Assembly: GCA_963735025.1 (NCBI GenBank) | Contig: CAVTJG010000008.1 | Location: 248,001 to 312,000, forward strand | Length of the DNA: 64,000 bases | Origin: JAABRB01 sp963735025 | GTDB lineage: Bacteria; Pseudomonadota; Gammaproteobacteria; Burkholderiales; SG8-39 | Reading direction: 5' to 3' | Shown: piece after piece, positions 55,183-64,000 of the stretch | How the letters are laid out: the number at the start of each line of letters is the position of its first letter | Position numbering within the stretch: the stretch's first letter is position 1 | Program-made: the position numbers and the translations under genes | The notes under the pieces: generated by a model | Seen by the model: only the letters and a program-made list of their open reading frames with translations | What the model was told of the DNA's origin: nothing | Databases searched by the model: none

Positions 55183-56130
55183 GTGCCCAGGGAAAGACTA
55201 CTTTCGATCGCGGGTGCCGCGGCAGCGGTGCTGATCGCAGGACCCGTGCTGGCAGCGGACGTCCAAGGCGGATCGATCGGTGCACTCCCGTGGTGGATGT
55301 GGCCGCTGCTGCTCTTCGTCGTGACGTTCTTGCTTGGCATCGTGGCGGTAATTGCGGGGCTCGGGGGTGGCGTTCTCTTCGTCCCGATCGTCGCCGGCTT
55401 TTTCCCGTTTCACCTCGACTTCGTGCGCGGCGCGGGCCTGATGATCGCTCTCGCGGGCGCGCTTTCCGCCGGTCCGGGCTTGCTCCGTACCGGTATGGCG
55501 AGCCTGCGACTCACCATGCCCCTCGCACTGATCGGCTCCGCCGCCGCGATTGTCGGTGCAATTGCGGGTCTTGCGCTCCCGGTCCGCCTCGTGCAGATCG
55601 GGCTTGGCCTCACCATCCTCGCAATCGTGGTCTTGATGTGGGTGGCGAAGAAATCCGAGTTCCCGGATGTTCCGCAATCTGACCCGCTGGCGGCGGCCTT
55701 GCGCATCCACGGCATCTACTTCGACACCGGGACGCGCCGGGAGATCGATTGGCAGGTGCATCGAACGCCGCTTGGCCTCGTCCTCTTCACCGGAATCGGG
55801 ATACTGGGTGGACTCTTCGGGTTGGGCGCCGGATGGGCGTCGGTCCCGACACTGAACCTCCTCATGGGTGCTCCCCTGAAGGTCGCCGTGGCGACGAGCA
55901 GCTTCATGCTTTCCATCGTGAGCAGCTCGGCCGCGTGGGTGTATTTGAATCAGGGCGCCATACTGCCGATCGTCACGGTTCCGTCGATTATCGGCATCAT
56001 GCTGGGTGCGCGGGTGGGCGTGCGCCTGCTCGCCCGGGTTTCGGCATCGGCAGTGCGCATGATCATCATCGCCTTGCTGCTGTTGGCCGGACTGCGCGCA
56101 CTTTTCGTCGGACTGGGAATCGGGACATGA
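55183..56130 (+). CDS. TauE/SafE family sulfite/anion exporter
   Basis: A 315-residue inner-membrane protein of the TauE/SafE family with about eight helices in two repeats: GIVAVIAGLGGGVLFVPIVAGF near residue 49 and GILGGLFGLGAGWASVPTLNLL near residue 206 are the family signatures. A signal-like N terminus is present. Members export sulfite, sulfoacetate or other organosulfur anions. GTG 55183 is the likely start. First gene of a forward run with a small membrane protein, USP and SLC13 transporter. Confidence 0.9.
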   Translation: MPRERLLSIAGAAAAVLIAGPVLAADVQGGSIGALPWWMWPLLLFVVTFLLGIVAVIAGLGGGVLFVPIVAGFFPFHLDFVRGAGLMIALAGALSAGPGLLRTGMASLRLTMPLALIGSAAAIVGAIAGLALPVRLVQIGLGLTILAIVVLMWVAKKSEFPDVPQSDPLAAALRIHGIYFDTGTRREIDWQVHRTPLGLVLFTGIGILGGLFGLGAGWASVPTLNLLMGAPLKVAVATSSFMLSIVSSSAAWVYLNQGAILPIVTVPSIIGIMLGARVGVRLLARVSASAVRMIIIALLLLAGLRALFVGLGIGT

Positions 56131-56140
56131 CCCTGGGGAC

Positions 56141-56680
56141 ATGACCATGCAATCTTCAGACAAGTCGGATCCAACCGGAAAGCGTCCAGAAGATCCCCTG
56201 GATTCCGCGCGCCCGCCCGACGCCGATCGCGAGCGCGGAAATGGGCCCGTGGGCAAACCTGCAGCCGCGGGGGCGAACCCATACGCGTCGCCTCAGCAGC
56301 TCATCTACGCGCGCTGGCTGGACGTGTGCACCCGGATCGGATTTCTCTTGCTGGTCGTGGCGTTCGCGCTCTACGTATCCGGAGTCATCCCGTCGCACGT
56401 GCCGCTCGATGCGCTTCCCCACTACTGGTCGATGCCGGTCGCCGAGTATCTGGCCGCGGTTGACGGGCCCACCGGATGGCAATGGTTACGAAAGCTGGAC
56501 CAGGGTGACTATCTGAATATCGCGGGAGTAGCTATGCTCTCGGCAGTGAGCATAGTCTGTCATCTTCGCCTCGTGACCGAGTACTGGAAGACCCGCGACC
56601 GCGCCTACCTCGTCATGGTGGTCGGACAGATCGTGATCCTGGTCGCCGCAGCCTCGGGGTTCATTTTTTCCGGACACTGA
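56141..56680 (+). CDS. Small membrane protein of unknown function, next to TauE/SafE exporter
   Basis: A 179-residue protein with a polar, proline- and charge-rich first 45 residues and three membrane helices (near 64-84, 128-146 and 157-175). I do not recognise the family. It begins 10 bp after the exporter stop and is followed 16 bp later by the USP gene, so it is probably a companion of the exporter, as DUF1634-type proteins are for other TauE/SafE genes, but no motif proves this. Confidence 0.7.
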   Translation: MTMQSSDKSDPTGKRPEDPLDSARPPDADRERGNGPVGKPAAAGANPYASPQQLIYARWLDVCTRIGFLLLVVAFALYVSGVIPSHVPLDALPHYWSMPVAEYLAAVDGPTGWQWLRKLDQGDYLNIAGVAMLSAVSIVCHLRLVTEYWKTRDRAYLVMVVGQIVILVAAASGFIFSGH

Positions 56681-56696
56681 CCCGAGCGACAAGAGC

Positions 56697-57548
56697 GTGA
56701 CTACCGACGGCCAGCTGTCACCCACCGGGCGCTTCGAGCGGATCCTGCTCGCAAGCGACGGTTCAGAATATTGCATCGATGCCGAGCGTGTCGCTCTCGC
56801 GATGATGGAGAAATGCGGCGGGACGCTTCAGATCACGAGCGTGGTCATCACGAATCCCGCCGCCGAGTCGGTCGCGCCTGAACGGATTCAAGCCGCGGAA
56901 CAGGAAGCGCGCGCGTTGCTCGATCGCCTGCACGCGGAGGCCGTCAAGCGCGGCATCGCGAGCGAGACGATCCTGCGTCGCGGACCGGACCCACACATCG
57001 AAATCGTCACGGCCGCCGAGAAGAATAGCTCGGACGTGATCGTGATGGGTCGACGCGGCAAGCGGGGTCTGATGCAACGCATGATCGGAGATGCGACTTC
57101 GAAAGTCGTGGGCCGCGCGAAGTGCAGTGTGCTGGTCGTGCCCGAGGGCGCGGGGATGTGGCAGAAGCGGATACTGCTCGCCACCGACGGCTCGCGATTT
57201 TCCGACGCCGCGGCGGTCGCGGCGGCAAGGATCGCCGAACTTTGCCGAGTCGGCGTAACGGTGCTCTCCGCGGTCCGCGAATCGTTCAGCGATGCGCGCG
57301 CCGCACAAGCCGACGAGTCCGCCACGCGGATACACGATCATCTCGCGAGCCGAGGTATCGACGTGGACCGGGTCGTGCTGCGCGGCAATCCGGACAAGTT
57401 GATCATCGAGACTGCCGCGGAACGCGCGGCCGACCTCATCATCATGGGCACGCACGGTCGCACGGGCTGGGAGCGCGTCCTGGTCGGGAGCGTCACCGAG
57501 AGCGTCATCGGCGCGAGCAAGATTCCGGTATTGGCAGTCAAGTTGTAG
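56697..57548 (+). CDS. Tandem-domain universal stress protein
   Basis: A 283-residue protein with two UspA domains (about 12-148 and 152-283). The ATP-binding pattern is visible in both: VMGRRGKRGLMQRMIGDATS in the first and IMGTHGRTGWERVLVGSVTES in the second, the latter closest to the canonical GxxG-(9)-GS form. Probable ATP-binding stress or regulatory protein, possibly tuned to the transporters on both sides. Start GTG 56697. Confidence 0.93.
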   Translation: MTTDGQLSPTGRFERILLASDGSEYCIDAERVALAMMEKCGGTLQITSVVITNPAAESVAPERIQAAEQEARALLDRLHAEAVKRGIASETILRRGPDPHIEIVTAAEKNSSDVIVMGRRGKRGLMQRMIGDATSKVVGRAKCSVLVVPEGAGMWQKRILLATDGSRFSDAAAVAAARIAELCRVGVTVLSAVRESFSDARAAQADESATRIHDHLASRGIDVDRVVLRGNPDKLIIETAAERAADLIIMGTHGRTGWERVLVGSVTESVIGASKIPVLAVKL

Positions 57549-57558
57549 CCGGCTGCGG

Positions 57559-59394
57559 ATGGGCAGCCCGCTCGATGCGCACGCAATCGCCGTCCTGGCG
57601 CTGACCGGAGTCGCGTTCGCGCTCTTCATGCGCGAGCGGATTCCCATCCAGACGACCAGCATCGGTGTCCTCGCGGCGCTCACGCTCGGATTCCAGATCT
57701 TTCCCTATTCGCGCGGCGGCGAGCAGTTCGCGCCGATCTCGCTTTTCCTCGGTTTCGGGCACGAGGCGCTGGTGGCGATCTGCGGGCTGATGATCATCGG
57801 CAAAGGCCTTGCGGTCACCGGGGCGCTCGATCCTGCGGCGCGCGGCATCGCACGACTCTGGGCGCGCTCGCCGCGCGTGGCACTCGCCACCGTGCTCGTC
57901 TTCTGCCTTGCGGCGAGCGGAATCGTGAACGACACGCCGGTCGTCGTCGTCATGATGCCGATCCTGCTAGGCGTTGCGCTGCGCACCGGCACGCCCGCAG
58001 GCAGCATGCTCCTGCCCATGAATTACGCCGTGCTGGTGGGCGGCATGGCGACCTCGATCGGGACGTCCACCAATCTCCTCGTAGTATCCATCGCAGCGGA
58101 TCTGGGCGTGCGGCGATTCGCCGTGTTCGAGTTCTATCCGGTGGTCATGCTGGCCGCAACCGGCGCGTTCCTTTACCTGTGGCTGGTCCTGCCGCGTTTG
58201 CTCCGGAACCGGTCCAGCCCGCTCCAGGAAGAACCGCCCCGCCGATTCGCCGCGGTGCTGAACGTTCGGGAAGACGGTTTCGCCAGCGGCCGGAAGTTGA
58301 GCGAGCTGCGCGACAAGACCGACGGGCGCATCCACATCGGGGATATCGAGCGCGGCGACAGCATGTTCCTCGCCAGGCTCCCCTCGCTCACGCTGCGAGC
58401 AGGGGACAAGCTGCACGTCAGCGACACCCCGGCAAACCTGAAGGAGTACGAGCAGCTTCTCGGCGCAACCCTTTACGATCCCAGCGACCTTCAGCATCCG
58501 GTGGACGACGAGCACCCGCTCCAGAAAGGCGATCAGCGGCTCGTGCAGGTCGTCGTTACCGAGGATTCGCTCGTCTCGCGCACGACGCTGCAGCGACTGC
58601 GCTTCACGGACGTGTACGGCGTCGCCGTGCTCGCGCTGCACAGGCCATCCGGAGCGAAGGCGGTGCAGCCCAAGGACGTGTACGACACTGTTCTCCAGGT
58701 AGGCGACGTGCTCCTCGTGCAAGGCAATGAGGAGCGCCTGAAGGAACTGCGAGAATTCACTGGCCTGCTCATGCTGGACGAGACGATCATGCTCCCGCGC
58801 TCGCGGAAGGCGCCGATCGCCATGGCAGTGATCGTCGCCGTCGTGGCCGCTGCCGCAACGCAGGTCGTGCCGATCTCGATCGGCGCGCTCGTTGGCGTGA
58901 CACTGCTGGTCGCGACCGGTTGCCTCAACTGGCAGGAAGCCCGGGGTGCGCTGAGTTCCAAGGTGGTGTTGCTGGTGGCGGCAAGCCTGGCGCTCGGTCA
59001 GGCGCTGAACTTCACTGGCGGGATCGATTTTCTGGCCGCCGGCTTTCTGCACCTGGTCGCGGGACTGCCGCCGCAGTGGATCGCGTCCCTCCTGATGCTG
59101 CTCATGGCGCTGATCACCAATTTCGTGTCGAACAACGCCGCCGCGGCGGTCGGCACGCCCATCGCGATTCAGATCGCGAGCGGCTTGGGCACGGCGCCGG
59201 AACCTTTCGTGCTGGCAATCCTGTTCGGGGCCAACCTGTGCTACGTCACGCCGATGGGCTATCAGACCAATCTGCTCGTGATGAGCGCGGCAGGGTACCG
59301 GTTCGCTGACTTCGTGCGCGGCGGCCTGCCGCTCCTCGTCATCATGTGGATCTCTTTGTCGCTGCTGGTGCCGCGCTTCTTCCCGCTTTACTGA
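57559..59394 (+). CDS. SLC13/DASS-type anion transporter with RCK_C domains
   Basis: A 611-residue inner-membrane carrier. Two clusters of helices (about 1-210 and 420-611) flank two soluble TrkA_C/RCK_C domains (about 225-405). Conserved segments are GIVNDTPVVVVMMPILLGVA, GTSTNLLVVSIAADLG and, in the second half, NFVSNNAAAAVGTPIA. The layout matches the putative sodium-coupled sulfate/dicarboxylate carriers with inserted RCK_C domains. Sulfate or a dicarboxylate is the likely ion. It lies 10 bp after the USP gene. Confidence 0.9.
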   Translation: MGSPLDAHAIAVLALTGVAFALFMRERIPIQTTSIGVLAALTLGFQIFPYSRGGEQFAPISLFLGFGHEALVAICGLMIIGKGLAVTGALDPAARGIARLWARSPRVALATVLVFCLAASGIVNDTPVVVVMMPILLGVALRTGTPAGSMLLPMNYAVLVGGMATSIGTSTNLLVVSIAADLGVRRFAVFEFYPVVMLAATGAFLYLWLVLPRLLRNRSSPLQEEPPRRFAAVLNVREDGFASGRKLSELRDKTDGRIHIGDIERGDSMFLARLPSLTLRAGDKLHVSDTPANLKEYEQLLGATLYDPSDLQHPVDDEHPLQKGDQRLVQVVVTEDSLVSRTTLQRLRFTDVYGVAVLALHRPSGAKAVQPKDVYDTVLQVGDVLLVQGNEERLKELREFTGLLMLDETIMLPRSRKAPIAMAVIVAVVAAAATQVVPISIGALVGVTLLVATGCLNWQEARGALSSKVVLLVAASLALGQALNFTGGIDFLAAGFLHLVAGLPPQWIASLLMLLMALITNFVSNNAAAAVGTPIAIQIASGLGTAPEPFVLAILFGANLCYVTPMGYQTNLLVMSAAGYRFADFVRGGLPLLVIMWISLSLLVPRFFPLY

Positions 59395-59396
59395 GG

Positions 59397-60044
59397 ATGC
59401 CGACTTTCCCGCACCCTTCGTCAGCCCGTCGCCTGAGTGCCCTCGCCTGCGTGGGCATGGTCGTCCTTGTCGGCATGCTCACGAGTTGCGGCAAGGCGGT
59501 GCCGAAGCTGGCGCCGCTCGCTCCCGATGCCGTGGTGCTCGCCGTCGGTGACAGCCTCACTTTCGGCACCGGCGCCGCCGCGTCGCAAAGTTATCCCGCG
59601 GCGCTCGAGCAGCTGATCGGCCGCAAGGTGGTCTCCGCGGGGGTGCCAGGCGAGGTGAGTGCGATCGGGCTTGCACGCCTCCCGGCCATTCTCGATCGGG
59701 TTCAACCACAGCTGCTCATCCTTTGCCACGGCGGAAACGACCTCCTGCGCCAGCTCGACACGGGCGCGCTCTCCCAAAACCTGCGAGCGATGGTGCGTCT
59801 GGCACGTGATCGCGGGATCCCCGTGGTACTCATCGCAGTGCCCAAGCCTGGGCTATTCCCGTCCGCACACCCGATCTACACCGAGATCGCCGCAGAAATG
59901 GATCTCCCGATCGAGCAGGATGCTCTCGCGGAGATCCTCACCGATAACGCGCTCAAATCGGACCCCATCCACCCCAACGCCCAGGGCTATGCCCGTCTGG
60001 CCGAACGGGTGGCCGAACTTCTCAAAAAGACGCAAGCGCTGTAA
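59397..60044 (+). CDS. SGNH/GDSL hydrolase lipoprotein (TesA-like)
   Basis: A 215-residue secreted esterase. The N terminus is a lipoprotein signal with lipobox LTSC and Cys31. The catalytic triad is Ser53 (GDSLTFG), Asp189 and His192 (DPIHPNA), and Asn114 is in GGND. Close relatives are arylesterase/lysophospholipase TesA. Its ATG lies 2 bp after the transporter stop, so it belongs to the same operon. It is probably anchored at the periplasmic face. Confidence 0.9.
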   Translation: MPTFPHPSSARRLSALACVGMVVLVGMLTSCGKAVPKLAPLAPDAVVLAVGDSLTFGTGAAASQSYPAALEQLIGRKVVSAGVPGEVSAIGLARLPAILDRVQPQLLILCHGGNDLLRQLDTGALSQNLRAMVRLARDRGIPVVLIAVPKPGLFPSAHPIYTEIAAEMDLPIEQDALAEILTDNALKSDPIHPNAQGYARLAERVAELLKKTQAL

Positions 60045-60116
60045 CGCGTACGCGCCATGCCGATGCGGGACCGTGCGCACTCGCACCGTCGGCCCGGCGA
60101 TCTGAAGTCGTCTTGG

Positions 60117-61094
60117 TCACACCGCCTGGGTGGCGCGGCGATCGCCACGGCGAATGCGCTTTTGCTGGCGCGGTATGCGCGGCATCGGCGTGCCCTCGTT
60201 CTCCATCAAGTCCGCGAGCGCCTGACGCAACCACGCCCGCGCCGGATCGCGATGGGTCCGTTCATGCCACACCTGGGCAATCGTGTAGGGCGGCAGCTCG
60301 AAGGGGACCTCCATGATGTGCAGCCGATCCGCGTGGGCACGCGCGAGGCGCTCCGGCAGGACGGCCATCATGTCGGACCGCCCCAGGATCTCGGGAATCA
60401 GAAGGAAGTGCGGGACCGAGAGCCGCACGCTGCGGCTGCGGCCGAGCGCGGCGAGCGCGGCGTCGGTCTGGGCGACGAATGCACCGCCGCTCGGTGAAAT
60501 CAGCACGTGCTCGAGCGCGCAGAATTCGTCGAGCGTGATCTGTTTCGCCGCGCGCGGATGACCGCGCCGCACAGCGCACACGAAGCGCTCCGGATAGAGC
60601 GGCCGCAGGCGCGCATTCTCAGGTGCATTGGTGGTGCTTACCAGCGCAAGATCCACTTCGCCCCGCTCGAGTTGCTCCGGCAGTGTCGCGAAGTTGATCG
60701 GCCGCACTGCGAGCCGGCAGCCCGGGGCGCGCGCCTCGAAGTGGTCCACGAGCTGCGGCAGTATCGTGAATTCGACGTAGTCCGATGCGGTGATGGTGAA
60801 AGTCACCTCCGCGCGCGCCGGATCGAAGGCGTCGGCCTGCCTGACGATCCGTCCGATCTCGTCGAGGACCTGCTTGACCGGCGCCGCGAGCTCCACGCCC
60901 TTGGCCGTGGGCAGCATTCCGCGCGACGTTCGCAGCAGCAACGGATCGTTGAACAGTGTCCGCAACCGCGCAAGCGCCGCGGACATCGCTGGCTGACTCA
61001 GTCCGAGCCGCTGTGCGGCACGGGTGACGTTCCGCTCGGAGAGCAGCGCCTCGAGCGCAACGAGCAGATTCAGATCGACATTGTGGATATCCAT
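60117..61094 (-). CDS. LysR family transcriptional regulator
   Basis: A 325-residue regulator. The winged helix-turn-helix is in residues 20-48 (NVTRAAQRLGLSQPAMSAALARLR); the effector domain follows from about residue 95. The short basic tail MPRIPRQQKRIRRGDRR is unusual. ATG 61094 is directly preceded by a CGGAC/GTCCG dyad with 9 bases between, probably part of an autoregulatory site. The target genes are unknown. Confidence 0.92.
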   Translation of the reverse strand: MDIHNVDLNLLVALEALLSERNVTRAAQRLGLSQPAMSAALARLRTLFNDPLLLRTSRGMLPTAKGVELAAPVKQVLDEIGRIVRQADAFDPARAEVTFTITASDYVEFTILPQLVDHFEARAPGCRLAVRPINFATLPEQLERGEVDLALVSTTNAPENARLRPLYPERFVCAVRRGHPRAAKQITLDEFCALEHVLISPSGGAFVAQTDAALAALGRSRSVRLSVPHFLLIPEILGRSDMMAVLPERLARAHADRLHIMEVPFELPPYTIAQVWHERTHRDPARAWLRQALADLMENEGTPMPRIPRQQKRIRRGDRRATQAV

Positions 61095-61531
61095 ACGGAC
61101 GATACTTTAGTCCGAATCAATCACTCTGATCAATGTCGCATCGCGCCCTGGGCCCATGCGGGGCACTGCATCCGAACGCGAAATATGACATTCGCATGGC
61201 ACGCACAGTCTGTAGCTCGCGCGAATGCGCGAAAGAAGGACCACAGGAGCATGCGACACTAGTGTCGTCCCGACCGGATCGACCTTACATCCATCAGATG
61301 GATTACCTTGATTGTTCAGATCGATTGGACAGATATTTAGACAGTCTCTAAGCTTGACACCAGTCGTGGGGAACGCCGCCAGGCGGGCCACGCGATGCTC
61401 GGGCACGCCGGCCACCGTCTCGCGGAGGACGGATCCCGGGCAGATTCATCCTCTCCTGTGGACCCTCGGGGCGGCGCACCCTCCTCCTCAGCCGCCTCGA
61501 GGATTTTTTGCAGGCCCTACGCAGCGCTTTG
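61095..61531. promoter_or_regulatory. Intergenic region upstream of the LysR gene, with dyads
   Basis: In these 437 bp no gene is seen. CGGAC (61096-61100) and GTCCG (61110-61114) flank the LysR start. A perfect 14-bp palindrome CGACACTAGTGTCG (61254-61267) is clear. TTGACA occurs near 61354 but without a matching -10. The GC-rich right half leads into the end of the ACT-domain gene. Confidence 0.4.
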
Positions 61532-61945
61532 CTAGCGGGCGCGCAACAACCGCGCGGTCCGGGCAACTTTCTCCGGTTTGACCCAGAACACGGCGCCGTA
61601 CCGGCCTTGGCCGGCGACCACTGCATCGAGCGCGGTCATGTTGATCTTTGCTGCCGCAAGCTTCTGCAATGTGCTCGACAGTGCGCCAACCCGGTCGCCC
61701 CCGCGAATAACGAAGCACGTCTTGCGCTTGCCGAGACGCAGGTCCAGTTTCTTTGCCGCGCGCCGCAACGCCGACGTCCGCTCGGGGACAAGGTCGACTT
61801 GCGCCGTCTTTCCGTTCGGAAATCCCGAGAACGCGATGAGATTGACGCCCTCCGCCTTGAGCCCGGCGAGCATGCGGGCGCCGGCGCCCGGGCGGTTCGG
61901 AACCTGGATCGCGAAGTAATCGGCTTTGCGAATGGTGTCGGCCAT
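61532..61945 (-). CDS. Tandem ACT-domain protein
   Basis: A 137-residue protein with two ACT-like halves: FAIQVPNRPGAGARMLAGLKAEGVNLIAFS (residues 11-40) followed by CFVIRGGDRVGALSSTLQKLAAAKINMTALDA (78-110). These domains bind amino acids and usually regulate enzymes. No catalytic domain is attached. ATG 61945 follows AGGAGG. The gene stands alone between GNAT and LysR genes. Confidence 0.84.
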   Translation of the reverse strand: MADTIRKADYFAIQVPNRPGAGARMLAGLKAEGVNLIAFSGFPNGKTAQVDLVPERTSALRRAAKKLDLRLGKRKTCFVIRGGDRVGALSSTLQKLAAAKINMTALDAVVAGQGRYGAVFWVKPEKVARTARLLRAR

Positions 61946-62094
61946 TGTCTTGCCTCCTCTTGTTTGGGCCCCGTTGGGAATCTGCGGTCGGGCGCCTCCT
62001 TCTCGATAGCACCTTGCAACCCGCCGCGCAAGGGTTGCACGCTGCGCGCCACGCCCGCGTGCCTCAGTCGATCGTCGCCCGTAGTCCCGAGTTT

Positions 62095-62652
62095 CTATCG
62101 CTCGGGAACGCCGGTGTCGCCGGATCCCAGCGCGCGTTGCATGAGCACGCTGTCCACCCAGCGCCCCAGCTTGAAGCCCACGCTCGGCAGCAGACCGGTC
62201 CGCGCGAACCCGCACGCTTCATGCAATCCAATGGACGCGGTATTCGCGCTGTCGCCGATCACCGCGATCATCTGGCGATAGCCGAGCGCCGCACAGGTTT
62301 TGATCAGTGAATCGAGCAGCGCGCGCCCCACCCCTTGTCGGGCCGCCGAAGGATCGATGTACACCGAATCCTCCAGCGTATAACGGTAGGCGGGGCGCTC
62401 CCGGTACGGCGCCGCGTAGGCATATCCCGCGATCTTGCGATCCAGATCGGCAACGATGTACGGCAAGTCACGCGCGAGTATCGACTCGCGACGGCGCGCG
62501 ATCTCCGCATCGTCCGGCGGCACGATCTCAAAGGATGCGAGGCCGTTGCGAACGTGGTGCGCGTAGATCGCCGCGATCGCGCGCACGTCGGTCGGCGCGC
62601 TCGCACGGATCGTCACTCGCCCACGACACTCCCCGGATGCGCTCATGCTCAT
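62095..62652 (-). CDS. GNAT family N-acetyltransferase (phosphinothricin acetyltransferase-like)
   Basis: A 185-residue acetyltransferase. Acetyl-CoA binding is at RQGVGRALLDSL near residue 107; FEIVPPD near residue 41, IAGYAYAAPYRERPAYRYTLE and GFKLGRWVDSVLMQ are typical of the PAT/MnaT group, which acetylates phosphinothricin or methionine sulfone-like amines. ATG 62652 follows GAGGG. Natural substrate unknown. Confidence 0.88.
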   Translation of the reverse strand: MSMSASGECRGRVTIRASAPTDVRAIAAIYAHHVRNGLASFEIVPPDDAEIARRRESILARDLPYIVADLDRKIAGYAYAAPYRERPAYRYTLEDSVYIDPSAARQGVGRALLDSLIKTCAALGYRQMIAVIGDSANTASIGLHEACGFARTGLLPSVGFKLGRWVDSVLMQRALGSGDTGVPER

Positions 62653-62825
62653 CTTGCCCTCACCGCCCTGCCCACACTGCCCGGGAGTCTGGGCGATCCG
62701 TGACACCCGCGCAATGCAAGCGCCCGTGCTGGGTCAACGAAGCGCCGCGAGTCTGCTAGATTCCGATCGAGATTCGTGCCAAACGCGCAGCCAGGAACAC
62801 CGGCGCGTGGACGAGGAGAGTATCC

Positions 62826-64000
62826 ATGCACTTCAGATCCCATCCGCTCCTGACGACAATCGTCGCCGCCTGTGTCGCTGGAGCGACTTTGCTCATCGCA
62901 ACCTCCTCGACGTGGGCGCAGGCGCCCGCGCCCTCCAACCGCCCGCGGATCGCGCTCGTGCTCTCGGGCGGCGGCGCACGCGGCGCAGCGCACGTCGGCG
63001 TTCTCAAGGTGCTCGACGAACTGCACGTTCCGGTGGACTGCGTGGTCGGCACCAGCATGGGGTCGGTGGTCGCCGGTGCATACGCCACCGGCGCGACCAT
63101 CGAAGAGATGGGGGAGCTGCTATCGCAGGTCGGCCTCGCCGACATCATCAACGACGAGCCGCCGCGCAAGGAAAAGACGATCCACCGGAAGGAAGAGGAC
63201 GTCATCAACCTGATCACACCCGAAATCGGTGTGAAGGATGGCAATCTCGAGCTTCAATCCGGAGTGGTTTCGGGAGTCGGACTCGAGGCGTTCCTGCGGA
63301 AAGCGGTGAACATCAAGGGATTCGTCGACTTCGACCGGTTGCCGATCCCCTACCGGGCCGTGGCGACCGATCTTGCAAATGGCGAAATGGTGGTCCTGCG
63401 CAGCGGCGAAGTCGCCCACGCGATGCGCGCAAGCCTCGCCATTCCGGCGGTCATCGCCCCGGCGAAAGTGGAAGGACGGCTGCTCGTCGACGGAATGGTC
63501 GTCCGCAACATCCCCGATGGACGTCGGCCGGAAGCTGTGCGGGGACGTCGTCATTGCCGTGAACGTGGGCACGCCGCTGATGAAGCGCTCCCAGCTCTCG
63601 TCCCTGGTCTCCGTCGCGCAGCAGATGCTGTCGATCCTCACGGAGCAGAACGTGAAGGAAAGCCTCGCGCAGCTCACGGACAAGGATCTCCTCATCACGG
63701 TCGATCTCGAGGGATTCAACGTGGGCGACTTCGACCGGATGCCCGCGATCGCCGCCGCGGGCGAGAAGTCGGCGCGCGGATTCGCCGAGAAGCTCGCGCG
63801 ATTCAGCATCCCGCCGCAGGAGTACGCGGCGCTGCGCGCCCGTCAGATCACGATGCCGGTCGCCGACACGCGCCCGATCGATGAGATACGCGTCGAAGGC
63901 GTTCACCGCGTGAGCCCGGAGACCGTGATCGGCGCTATGGAGACGAAGACGGGCGACACGCCCGACCCGACCAGGCTGTCACGCGACATGCAGCGTATCT
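62826..64000 (+). pseudogene. Patatin-like phospholipase with POTRA domain, one frameshift, cut by window end
   Basis: A patatin/RssA-type protein. Residues 1-31 form a Sec signal (WAQA). The oxyanion loop is SGGGARGAAHVG, the nucleophile is Ser77 in GTSMG, and the catalytic Asp is in the DGMV motif. An extra base near 63516 breaks the frame after VVRNIP; the corrected frame continues with DVGRKLCGDVVIAVNVGTP and then a POTRA-like IRVEGVHRVSPETVIGAM up to the window end. Homologues carry a C-terminal BamA-type outer-membrane barrel, which would lie beyond the window. The frameshift may be an artefact. Confidence 0.82.

Noticed and set aside
61340..61380. TTGACA near 61354 as a sigma-70 promoter
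   Set aside because: No acceptable -10 hexamer is found 16-18 bases downstream.

Overview
The window is a GC-rich, gene-dense piece of a proteobacterial chromosome. A betaproteobacterial (Burkholderiales-like) origin is my best guess. The reasons are the split PntAa/PntAb/PntB transhydrogenase, glcDEF, a TRAP transporter, many Rid and MmgE/PrpD paralogs, and a double-hairpin extragenic repeat near 6.04 kb of a kind common in that group. No rRNA, tRNA, CRISPR array, insertion sequence or phage gene was seen, so the window is metabolic throughout.

Layout. 0-6 kb: the end of a GH65 glycoside phosphorylase, then a reverse-strand set made of a Kef-like antiporter, a GCS2-type gamma-glutamyl ligase and a class I amidotransferase-type gamma-glutamyl hydrolase, plus a LutC-like protein. 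6-12.5 kb: pntAa-pntAb-pntB, a fused osmoprotectant binding-protein/permease, and an MsbA-like exporter. 12.6-28 kb: a catabolic island with AtuA plus DUF4387, an amidase, four Rid proteins, a frame-broken TcuA-like flavoprotein, an MmgE/PrpD protein, a complete NitT/TauT-type ABC importer, an SDR with a changed active site, a PrpF-like isomerase, a ketopantoate-reductase-like protein and a quinone reductase. 28-33.4 kb: a reverse operon of two isochorismatase-fold hydrolases, an aconitase and an isocitrate-lyase/PEP-mutase protein with 4-bp gene overlaps, plus a VOC protein.

33.4-41 kb: a CobW-type metal chaperone (frame-broken) overlapping a hydantoinase-type amidohydrolase, then a 2-oxoglutarate oxygenase, a solute-binding protein without a signal peptide, an alpha/beta hydrolase with His at the nucleophile elbow, and two PuuE-like polysaccharide-deacetylase-fold proteins. 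Together these suggest breakdown of cyclic amides or ureido compounds. 41.3-49 kb: two coupled MmgE/PrpD genes facing a flavoprotein and a DctPQM TRAP transporter, suggesting uptake and oxidation of a di- or tricarboxylate. 49-55 kb: a zinc-type MDR dehydrogenase, a frame-broken EamA permease and glcDEF (glycolate oxidase). 55-60 kb: a forward run of TauE/SafE exporter, small membrane protein, tandem universal stress protein, SLC13-type transporter and SGNH lipoprotein. 60-64 kb: a LysR regulator, a tandem-ACT protein, a GNAT acetyltransferase, and a patatin-like protein that is frame-broken and cut by the window end.

The recurring theme is degradation of organic and amino/ureido acids. MmgE/PrpD, PrpF, aconitase and isocitrate-lyase-family enzymes would process the carbon skeleton, and Rid proteins and amidases would deal with nitrogen-containing intermediates. 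Four genes carry six apparent single-base frameshifts with well-kept sequence on both sides, so either the assembly has indel errors or several genes decayed recently.
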